Shown: positions 1 through 4,729 of the stretch, one piece after another
Layout of the letters: each line of letters begins with the position of its first letter
Position numbering within the stretch: position 1 is the first letter of the stretch
DNA from: Thermoplasmatota archaeon
GTDB lineage: Archaea; Thermoplasmatota; E2; DHVEG-1
DNA length: 5,263 nucleotides
Direction: 5' to 3'
Assembly: GCA_030615845.1 (NCBI GenBank)
Contig: JAUWYM010000078.1
Span: forward strand, 1 to 5,263
Program-made: the position numbers and the translations under genes
The notes under the pieces: generated by a model
Seen by the model: only the letters and a program-made list of their open reading frames with translations
Databases searched by the model: none
What the model was told of the DNA's origin: nothing

Positions 1-92
1 TCATATTTCATTGCGAGATTGTATATCTTCCAGTTGGTTTTGAACTTTCGGTCTTTTTTCTTATCTGTTTTCTCTTTTTGTTTGCATCCCAT
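1..92 (-). CDS. N-terminal fragment of a probable DDE transposase, cut by the window edge
   Basis: Seen: an open frame on the minus strand starts at ATG 92-90 and leaves the left edge after 30 full codons. A TTG at 98-96 is an alternative start, and an in-frame TAA lies eight codons before that TTG region (119-117). The N-terminus is very rich in Lys, followed by NWKIYNLAMKY and a last partial codon GA. Family knowledge: a group of IS4-like archaeal and bacterial transposases starts with a short basic tail and a W-x2-YN-x-A-x3-E motif; every fixed position matches here, and the last codon would give the E if its third base is A or G. Inference: this is the 5' end of an insertion-sequence transposase. 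No DDE catalytic residue lies in the window, and no good ribosome site precedes the ATG, so the identification rests on one short motif. It could be another basic protein. Confidence 0.45.
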   Translation of the reverse strand, partial: MGCKQKEKTDKKKDRKFKTNWKIYNLAMKY

Positions 93-150
93 CTGCAATG
101 AGTATCTAGCTTCCCCTTAATCAACTAACCGGACAACGCCGCAAAAATGT
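93..150. mobile_element. Possible outer end of an insertion sequence
   Basis: This is the stretch between the putative transposase start and an abrupt change in base composition. Positions 121-150 hold 14 G/C in 30, including the GC-rich block CCGGACAACGCCG, while 151-190 hold only 3 G/C in 40. If the minus-strand frame is a transposase, the element's terminal inverted repeat should lie here, probably at about 129-150. The other end and any target duplication are outside the window, so the exact border cannot be set. Confidence 0.25.
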
Positions 151-165
151 CAATTAGAAAAAATA

Positions 166-177
166 TTTTTTATAAAA
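166..177 (+). promoter_or_regulatory. TATA-like promoter element for a possible plus-strand RNA
   Basis: TTTTTATAAAAA preceded by an A-rich stretch fits an archaeal TATA box with an upstream BRE. It would place a transcript start near 195-202, just before the first hairpin of the candidate RNA. The whole region is very AT-rich, so a chance match is quite possible. Confidence 0.25.
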
Positions 178-270
178 AAACTATTATAAATGTTAAGAAG
201 CATGCTGTCTCACCACCAAAAAGCAATGCTTTCACAAACATCGTAAAAAATATAATGTACCTATGCATTA

Positions 271-317
271 CCAACAATTGGGTGATGGTAGATGCAAAAA
301 ACATTGTTGGATTTTTT
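271..317 (+). terminator. Hairpin followed by T6, possible internal terminator
   Basis: CCAACAAT (271-278) and ATTGTTGG (303-310) form a perfect 8-bp stem around a 24-nt loop, followed by A and six Ts (312-317). The layout resembles an intrinsic terminator reading on the plus strand. The long loop and the competing stem at 264-296 make its use uncertain. Confidence 0.25.
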
Positions 318-350
318 CGATATAGACGTAGAAGAAGATGGAAATAGATC

Positions 351-379
351 AAGCAATGTCAAATAAATGACATTGTTTT
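351..379 (+). terminator. Hairpin plus T-run between a plus-strand RNA and the HTH gene
   Basis: CAATGTCA (354-361) and TGACATTG (368-375) form a perfect 8-bp stem with a 6-nt AATAAA loop. In plus-strand RNA the stem extends to 11 bp with G353-U376, A352-U377 and A351-U378, and TTTT (376-379) and a T-rich stretch follow. On the minus strand the same hairpin lies about 20 nt after the stop of the HTH gene and could cap that mRNA, but no T-run follows it there. It is therefore best read as a plus-strand terminator that may serve both sides. Confidence 0.4.
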
Positions 380-397
380 ACTCCTTTTATTTAATGA

Positions 398-1027
398 TTA
401 GAGCTTAGGAGTTTTATTCTCCCATAGTCTCCAAAGTGAAAGACATAAAGCAATTGTGAAAATGGCAAAACAGGCAATGGCAATGTACAGGAACATTGGA
501 TTTTGATAAAGAATGTTGAAGCCACTACCGTCACTATCAAGAATTAAGCGTGAATTCTCAGGAAGAGAACCACCTATATCCTCAAAAACGGGGAGGGTAG
601 TTGCATTATTAGATGCAGCATCTGCACCGCTCTTAAGATTATATCCATTCTGATATAAAGTAGTATAATCAAAGTTTGTCACTGTTCCTTTTACATACCA
701 AATCAACTGAATAACTCCCACCCACAATGCAATAAAAGTCGTAGTGAACATCACAACAATTCTGGTATTCTCGGGATGTAGAAGGCTTTCACCTTTCCAT
801 GTAAGTTTGTAGGTTACCCATTTATGTCCTTCTCTCTCTTTCTTTTTAACAAGTCCTGCTTCATTAAGTTTTGCAAGATGCTCATGAAGGGTAGCCTTAT
901 TAAGCTTAGTTGCATAGCTAATATCCTTCAAACTCATCTTTTTACCATCAAGAGTTCTCAGAATATCTAACCGGGTATCTGAAGCTAAAGCTTTGAACGT
1001 ATCCATATCAAGCGTAACTTTTGTCAT
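398..1027 (-). CDS. Membrane-anchored winged-helix (ArsR-like) transcriptional regulator
   Basis: This 209-residue protein has a DNA-binding domain at its N-terminus. Residues 8-80 form a winged helix: LASDTRLDILRTL (helix 1), LKDISYATKLNKATLHEHLAKLNEAG (helix-turn-helix; no more than the motif is quoted in parts: recognition helix about 43-57) and a wing at about 60-76 ending in KWVTYKL. Two hydrophobic segments follow, about 90-112 (VVMFTTTFIALWVGVIQLIW) and about 178-201. Between them is a polar region of about 65 residues (113-177) that should lie outside the membrane and carries one N-A-T glycosylation sequon at 141-143. The C-terminus RLWENKTPK is basic, as expected for the inside. Inference: a one-component sensor whose external loop, or the membrane state, alters DNA binding in the cytoplasm. 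The ligand is unknown, and no metal-binding Cys motif typical of metal-sensing ArsR proteins is seen. The gene is divergent from pyrE and shares a palindrome with it. ATG at 1027 is chosen because a TATA box sits about 31 bp upstream and the wHTH begins directly after it. Confidence 0.85.
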   Translation of the reverse strand: MTKVTLDMDTFKALASDTRLDILRTLDGKKMSLKDISYATKLNKATLHEHLAKLNEAGLVKKKEREGHKWVTYKLTWKGESLLHPENTRIVVMFTTTFIALWVGVIQLIWYVKGTVTNFDYTTLYQNGYNLKSGADAASNNATTLPVFEDIGGSLPENSRLILDSDGSGFNILYQNPMFLYIAIACFAIFTIALCLSLWRLWENKTPKL

Positions 1028-1053
1028 ACGTATATATTACTTATATTTCATAT

Positions 1054-1063
1054 TATTTAAATA
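1054..1063 (-). promoter_or_regulatory. TATA box of the HTH regulator gene
   Basis: TATTTAAATA is centred about 31 bp upstream of the regulator's ATG (1027). Archaeal transcripts start about 22-28 bp after the TATA centre, so the mRNA should begin only a few nucleotides before the ATG. No ribosome site is present, which agrees with leaderless or near-leaderless translation. The motif is itself a palindrome; its direction is set by the gene downstream. Confidence 0.6.
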
Positions 1064-1075
1064 CTGTTTGTTTTT

Positions 1076-1093
1076 GTTCGGAAATTTCCGAAC
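1076..1093. promoter_or_regulatory. Perfect 18-bp palindrome, probable operator shared by the HTH gene and pyrE
   Basis: GTTCGGAAATTTCCGAAC is a perfect inverted repeat, and beyond one mismatched pair the flanks continue as TTTT (1071-1074) and AAAA (1095-1098). It lies 12 bp from the regulator's TATA box (ends 1063) and 13 bp from the pyrE TATA box (starts 1107), nearly exactly midway. Its size and symmetry suit a dimeric winged-helix protein. The adjacent regulator is the natural candidate to bind it, repressing or activating both promoters; that link is inference from position alone. Confidence 0.6.
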
Positions 1094-1106
1094 GAAAAAT
1101 GTAAAA

Positions 1107-1114
1107 TTATAAAT
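1107..1114 (+). promoter_or_regulatory. TATA box of the pyrE-purD-GPN operon
   Basis: TTATAAAT, preceded by a purine-rich CGAAAAATGTAAAA that can act as the BRE, is centred about 30 bp upstream of the pyrE ATG (1141). The expected start is about 1133-1139, giving a leader of only a few bases. No GGAGG lies before pyrE, in agreement with leaderless translation. Confidence 0.6.
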
Positions 1115-1140
1115 CACAACTCCGCATTTCAGTAAATCAT

Positions 1141-1671
1141 ATGCAAAAAGAGGATCTCATCCAACTGCTCAAAGACTGTGGAGCAATACAATTTGGACGT
1201 TTTGTTTTAACATCTGGTGCAATCAGTGACTACTATATCGACATTAAAAAGGCAAGTACTAATCCAGAGACACTGAAAGTTATTGCAGAATCAATGAGTA
1301 AATATACACAAGGATATGATCTTTTAGCAGGAATGGAACTTGGTGCTGTACCACTTGTCGTTGCTCTTTCACTTGAAACAAACCTCCCGTATGTCGTTGT
1401 ACGAAAAGAAAAAAGAGGACATGGAACAGCTAAACAAATAGAAGGTTGCGATGTAAAAAATAAAAAGGTTCTTGTCATTGAAGATGTGACAACAAGCGGA
1501 GGTTCAGTTGTAAAAACAATACAAATCCTGCGAGGAAACAAGGCAGAAGTTGATAAAGTTCTCGTCGTAGTCGATAGAGAAAGTGGTGCGAAAGACAAAC
1601 TAGAAAAAATGAACATTAACTTTGTTTCTCTTGTCTCAATACAGGATATACTAAAAAATAGAGTAAATTAA
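1141..1671 (+). CDS. pyrE: Orotate phosphoribosyltransferase
   Basis: The enzyme joins orotate to PRPP, giving orotidine 5'-monophosphate and pyrophosphate, the fifth step of UMP synthesis, in the cytoplasm. The 176 residues match the compact archaeal/bacterial form. Seen in order: the N-terminal orotate-side segment FVLTSGAISDYYIDIK (21-36), where TSG and YYID are conserved; the AGMELGAVPL strand and loop (63-72); the flexible catalytic loop VVRKEKRGHGTAKQIEG (86-102) with the Lys and His residues that contact PRPP pyrophosphate; and the PRPP-binding motif VLVIEDVTTSGGS (110-122) with its paired acidic residues E114 and D115. It is first in an operon with purD 35 bp downstream, and divergent from the membrane-bound HTH regulator. 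The start is set by alignment to the family and by the TATA box about 30 bp upstream; no ribosome site precedes it. Nothing is missing or broken. Confidence 0.95.
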   Translation: MQKEDLIQLLKDCGAIQFGRFVLTSGAISDYYIDIKKASTNPETLKVIAESMSKYTQGYDLLAGMELGAVPLVVALSLETNLPYVVVRKEKRGHGTAKQIEGCDVKNKKVLVIEDVTTSGGSVVKTIQILRGNKAEVDKVLVVVDRESGAKDKLEKMNINFVSLVSIQDILKNRVN

Positions 1672-1694
1672 ATATAAGAATCGTATACAAAATT

Positions 1695-1700
1695 GGAGGT
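1695..1700 (+). promoter_or_regulatory. Strong ribosome binding site of purD
   Basis: GGAGGT lies six bases before the purD ATG at 1707 and complements the archaeal 16S rRNA 3' end. It confirms that start and contrasts with pyrE, whose mRNA appears to lack a leader. Confidence 0.8.
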
Positions 1701-1706
1701 ATTTTC

Positions 1707-3038
1707 ATGAATGTATTGGTGGTAGGTGGCGGTGCCCGAGAGCACGTCATATGCGATGCAGTTACCCAATCAAAAAACGTCCAGCTTTATTCTGTTATGA
1801 AAAATCTAAACCCTGGAATAGAGAAAATGGCTGTTGACTATCTACTTGAAAAAGAAACAAACATTAATCGTGTCGTAGAATATGCTAAGAAAAAAAATAT
1901 CGACCTTGCTCTCATTGGACCTGAAGCACCTCTTGAACTAGGACTGGTAAATGCTCTACAAAAACAAGGCATTAAAGCATGTGCTCCAACAAAAGAAGCA
2001 GCAAGAATTGAAACCGATAAAGAATGGATGAGAAATCTTCTTAAAAAATATAACGTCTCAGGTCAACTGAAATACCGAAGCTTTACCAATGTCACAAAGG
2101 CAAGAAGATTTATTGAAGAATTGAATGCAAACATTGCACTCAAACCAATCGGTCTTACTGGAGGAAAAGGAGTAAGAGTGGCTGGTGATCATTTTAATGG
2201 AGTAGATGAAGCAATTTCCTATGTTAAAGAAGTAATCAACAACAAAATAGGTGGAGCTGCAAAGATTTTAATCGAAGAAAAAGCAATAGGTGAGGAATTT
2301 ACATTACAGGCGTTTTCCGATGGCTCCACTCTTATTACACTACCAGCAGTTCAAGACCATAAAAGACTACTTCCTGGAGACAGAGGGGCAAATACAGGTG
2401 GCATGGGATCATACTCGTGCTCAAATGGATTATTACCGTTCCTCTCACAAAGTGATTATGATGAGGGAGTGGATATCCTTCAACAAATATTGCGTGCATT
2501 AAAAGAAGAGGGCTGCAAATATATTGGTCCAATTTATGGCCAGTTTATGCTTACTTCCAAAGGAGTAAAAATCATTGAGATTAACGCACGGTTCGGAGAT
2601 CCTGAAAACATGAATGTGCTACCACTTCTAGAAACTGATTTTGTTGAATTATGTACCGCGATGCTTAATGAATCATTAGGAAATAAAAAGATACGGTTTA
2701 AAGAAAAATCAACCGTATGCAAATATGTTGTCCCCGAGGGCTATGGTGTGAAAAGCATGGTTGGCGAGAAAATATATGTTGATGAAAAGTCAGTTATAGA
2801 CGTCGGTGCGAAACTTTTTTATGCTTCAGTTGACAAGAAAAATAACGATATTTTTACTTCTTCATCTCGCTCTCTTGCAGTTGTTGGAATTGCAGATGAA
2901 CTGGAAAACGCTGAGAAAATCTGTGAGAAAGCATTGACCTATGTGAAAGGCGATCACATCTTCATTCGACATGACATCGGTACAAAGGATCTCATCGAAA
3001 AAAGAATTAATCATATGAATGAGTTGCGTGAATCATAA
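1707..3038 (+). CDS. purD: Phosphoribosylamine-glycine ligase (GAR synthetase)
   Basis: This ATP-grasp ligase joins 5-phosphoribosylamine and glycine to form GAR, using ATP, in the second step of purine synthesis. At 443 residues it has the length of a stand-alone PurD. Seen in order: the N-terminal dinucleotide-like domain starting VLVVGGGAREH (3-13); IGPEAPLELG (70-79), the phosphoribosylamine-side loop; the ATP-grasp part with KPIGLTGGKGV (146-156), the adenine hinge LIEEKAIGEEFT (188-199), QDHKR (216-220) and GANTGGMGSYS (227-237); then GPIYGQFM (274-281) and the metal-binding EINARFGDPE (291-300) with E291, N293 and D298; and a C-terminal domain from about 330. The forms GLTGGKG, GANTGGMGSYS and YSVMKNLNPGIEK agree with archaeal PurD as I know it; bacterial enzymes usually read GLAAGKG and GPNTGGMGAY. 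The start follows GGAGGT by six bases. The gene ends TAA directly before the ATG of the GPN GTPase. Confidence 0.96.
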   Translation: MNVLVVGGGAREHVICDAVTQSKNVQLYSVMKNLNPGIEKMAVDYLLEKETNINRVVEYAKKKNIDLALIGPEAPLELGLVNALQKQGIKACAPTKEAARIETDKEWMRNLLKKYNVSGQLKYRSFTNVTKARRFIEELNANIALKPIGLTGGKGVRVAGDHFNGVDEAISYVKEVINNKIGGAAKILIEEKAIGEEFTLQAFSDGSTLITLPAVQDHKRLLPGDRGANTGGMGSYSCSNGLLPFLSQSDYDEGVDILQQILRALKEEGCKYIGPIYGQFMLTSKGVKIIEINARFGDPENMNVLPLLETDFVELCTAMLNESLGNKKIRFKEKSTVCKYVVPEGYGVKSMVGEKIYVDEKSVIDVGAKLFYASVDKKNNDIFTSSSRSLAVVGIADELENAEKICEKALTYVKGDHIFIRHDIGTKDLIEKRINHMNELRES

Positions 3039-3812
3039 ATGAAAGAAGAAATATTTGTCTATTTCATTGGTACTGCAGGATCTGGAAAATCAACCCTTTC
3101 CGCAAATTTTCAGAAATGGTTTCAACTCCGAGGACTTGATGCCACAATCGTTAATCTTGATCCAGGAGCTGAAAATCTTCCTTATGAGCCAGATGTTGAT
3201 ATTCGCGATTGGATATCATTACGAGAAGTTATGGAAACAAACGAGCTTGGACCCAATGGCGCACAGATTGCCTGTGCTGATATGATCGCGCTTAACACCG
3301 ATGACGTCAAGAAAAGTATTGATTCTTTTAAATCAGATTATATCCTCATTGATACTCCAGGACAGCTTGAATTGTTTGTATTTAGAGAATCTGGAAAATA
3401 TACGGTAGAGTTTCTAAACCCTGAACGGTCAGTTATTTGTTATCTGATTGATCCAATTCTTGCAAGAACTGCTTCAGGCTTTGTCTCGCAGCTTCTGCTC
3501 TCCATTACAACAAATTTTAGGTTAAATCGGCCACAAATTAACGTTCTCAGTAAGACAGATTTATTATCTGATAAAGATTTGGAAATCATAAAAAAATGGT
3601 CAGATAGTACAGACGAAATATATGGAGCAATAACAACTGAGGAAGCATCAATATATAGAGAAATGAGCGAGGCAATATCCCGTCTCATCCAAGAGTTTGG
3701 TGGACATACACAGCTCATTCCCACATCAAAAAACAAGTTATCTGGGATAGAAGACATCTATACAAACATCCAGCTTCTATTTGAAGGTGGGGAAGATTTG
3801 ATGAAAGACTAG
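3039..3812 (+). CDS. GPN-loop GTPase (archaeal homologue of eukaryotic GPN1/GPN2)
   Basis: This is a SIMIBI-class P-loop GTPase that works as a dimer. In eukaryotes the family helps assemble and import RNA polymerase II; the archaeal role is not settled, and a link to polymerase or replication proteins is inference. All motifs are in the 257 residues: G1 GTAGSGKST (11-19); D41 of NLDPGAE in the G2/switch region; the family signature GPNGA (71-75), whose Gly-Pro-Asn acts in trans across the dimer; G3 DTPGQLELF (105-113); G4 SKTD (171-174), in place of the common NKxD, as often seen in this family; and a G5-like PTSKNK (228-233). The length fits the archaeal form. The ATG follows the purD stop with no gap (TAA then ATG); only a weak GTGA (3028-3031) precedes it, so its translation is probably coupled to purD. 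Its TAG overlaps the stop codon of the convergent gene. Confidence 0.93.
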   Translation: MKEEIFVYFIGTAGSGKSTLSANFQKWFQLRGLDATIVNLDPGAENLPYEPDVDIRDWISLREVMETNELGPNGAQIACADMIALNTDDVKKSIDSFKSDYILIDTPGQLELFVFRESGKYTVEFLNPERSVICYLIDPILARTASGFVSQLLLSITTNFRLNRPQINVLSKTDLLSDKDLEIIKKWSDSTDEIYGAITTEEASIYREMSEAISRLIQEFGGHTQLIPTSKNKLSGIEDIYTNIQLLFEGGEDLMKD

Positions 3813-4729
3813 GTTGTTTTAATTGTTCCAAGTACTGGCTCAAAAATGAATCCTTTGTCCATAAGAGATGTAAGTGCTTCTTCTATGGAATCTTCATCAA
3901 GACCTGCTTTTTTGCAGTTTTCCATAATTAAATCCCATGCCGCTCCATCGTCACCCTCTAGTTTTTTTATTGCATCAAGAACAGTGTTTTCTGTCTCTTC
4001 AGAATCATCACTTTGCAGCTCTTTAGATGCTTTTTCCTTCTTTTCAGCTGGTTTTTTTGTTTTAGCTTCTTTTTTTTCAATTACGTCTTCTAGATGCAAA
4101 TCAGGAGCTGTTTCTTTTGATGGAGTAATATATTGAAGTGACTCACGGACAAGAGTTACATACTTACTAACATCTACAGCAGGATATTCCTTTAACGCAG
4201 CAATTATTCCCTCAGATAACTCTCTGCTATACCCAAGGTTTCTCAGCTCAGACACATTTGGTTCATTCATCCTCATTGCCTCAGTGACTGCACCAATTCT
4301 TTGTTTGGTCTGCATGCAGGTTTCCAGTATCCATCGAGCCCGGGCATCAGCAGTTACCTCTCGCACTGTTTCAGGACGAACAGAAACATACAACTCTCCA
4401 TCATCAGGAGTATATGTCCGTACTTTTCCAACAACAGCGACAAATGCGGGAGCATCAATATTTAAAAGCTGATCGGTAGCATTTTGTTGAAACTGCCCAG
4501 AATACAAGGTGAAAACACCTGTTGGATCAGAGATGTGCGCTCTTACAAACTCTCCACCTTCTGAGACGTTTTCTACGTCTGTTAAAACACCGACGACAAA
4601 CAACCGATTCACCTTACTTCCAAGAGGCGTAATGACATAAGAAGGAGTTTTTTCACCAGATCCTTTTATCTCAAGTGTTGCATCGTTATATTCCCCTGAA
4701 AACACCCTCCAAGCCAGCTCTCGTCTCAT
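3809..4729 (-). CDS. RPA-associated single-stranded-DNA binding family protein (COG3390, OB-fold plus winged helix)
   Basis: COG3390 proteins are encoded next to RPA in many Euryarchaeota and are thought to partner with it in replication and repair, as RPA32 does in eukaryotes. Of the 306 residues, 1-40 hold the conserved opening REVAWRVF-like ELAWRVFSGEYNDATLEI and SYVITPLG; about 40-125 form an OB-fold (VNRLFVVGVLTDVENV, then HISDPTGVFTLYSGQF, then FVAVVGKVRTY and ELYVSVRPE); 126-200 are helical; 203-246 are a charged Lys/Glu-rich linker that looks disordered; 247-306 form a winged helix (WDLIMENCKKAGLDEDSIEE, then ending EPVLGTIKTT). OB-fold, linker and C-terminal winged helix together resemble RPA32. 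ATG 4729 follows GGAGGAG (4741-4735) by five bases and overlaps the preceding stop as ATGA. Its stop overlaps the GPN GTPase stop by CTAG. Its role as a direct DNA binder is a family inference. Confidence 0.85.
   Translation of the reverse strand: MRRELAWRVFSGEYNDATLEIKGSGEKTPSYVITPLGSKVNRLFVVGVLTDVENVSEGGEFVRAHISDPTGVFTLYSGQFQQNATDQLLNIDAPAFVAVVGKVRTYTPDDGELYVSVRPETVREVTADARARWILETCMQTKQRIGAVTEAMRMNEPNVSELRNLGYSRELSEGIIAALKEYPAVDVSKYVTLVRESLQYITPSKETAPDLHLEDVIEKKEAKTKKPAEKKEKASKELQSDDSEETENTVLDAIKKLEGDDGAAWDLIMENCKKAGLDEDSIEEALTSLMDKGFIFEPVLGTIKTT
3813..3829 (+). terminator. T-rich stretch after the operon stop, weak terminator
   Basis: GTTGTTTTAATTGTT directly follows the TAG of the GPN GTPase gene. 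Archaeal RNA polymerase can stop at T-runs without a hairpin, so some termination may occur here, inside the 3' end of the convergent gene. No stem-loop is seen, and the run is broken. Confidence 0.2.
4031..4077 (+). terminator. Cluster of T-runs on the plus strand inside the COG3390 gene
   Basis: The Lys/Glu-rich linker of the minus-strand gene makes runs of T5, T4, T7, T4 and T8 on the plus strand (the last two longest at 4052-4058 and 4070-4077). Plus-strand readthrough from the GPN GTPase gene would meet these about 220-265 bp after its stop. Their termination role is inferred from the archaeal preference for T-runs; the protein coding need alone explains them. Confidence 0.2.

Larger units (their letters stand above)
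197..379 (+). ncRNA. Candidate structured small RNA in the 305-bp gap between the left-edge gene and the HTH gene
   Basis: No convincing protein gene occupies 93-397. On the plus strand I see, in order: AAGCATGC at 198-205 pairing with GCAATGCTT at 223-231 (one bulged A); TGCATTACC at 264-272 pairing with GGTAGATGCA at 287-296 (one bulged G); CCAACAAT at 271-278 pairing with ATTGTTGG at 303-310, followed by six Ts; and a long hairpin at 351-378 followed by TTTT. The second and third stems share 271-272 and the intervening bases, so they exclude each other, as in an attenuator. Loop bases TCACC (210-214) could also pair with GGTGA (281-285). G-U pairs extending the first and last stems work only in plus-strand RNA. 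A TATA-like element lies upstream. It matches no RNA family I recognise, and AT-rich spacers produce inverted repeats by chance. Confidence 0.22.

Noticed and set aside
250..300. C/D box guide RNA, from GTGATGG at 282-288
   Set aside because: The box C match is imperfect, and no box D (CTGA) or second C/D pair lies at a suitable distance.
147..347. Plus-strand 66-codon frame with an Arg-rich end (RYRRRRRWK)
   Set aside because: No ribosome site, very AT-driven composition, no recognisable domain, and the only TATA-like element (166-177) lies inside it, so a transcript from there would miss its ATG. The hairpins in the same stretch suit an RNA better.
170..352. Minus-strand 60-codon hydrophobic frame
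   Set aside because: It is the complement of an AT-rich spacer, which gives Phe/Ile/Leu codons by chance. There is no ribosome site or homologue I recognise.
1233..1616. Minus-strand 127-codon frame opposite pyrE
   Set aside because: It lies entirely within well-supported pyrE; the Ser/Thr-rich, low-information translation is typical of an antisense shadow.
1670..1700. Possible internal promoter (AAATATAAG) before purD
   Set aside because: A start 22-28 bp after this element would fall on or after the purD ribosome site, cutting off GGAGGT. The short gap is better read as part of one operon.
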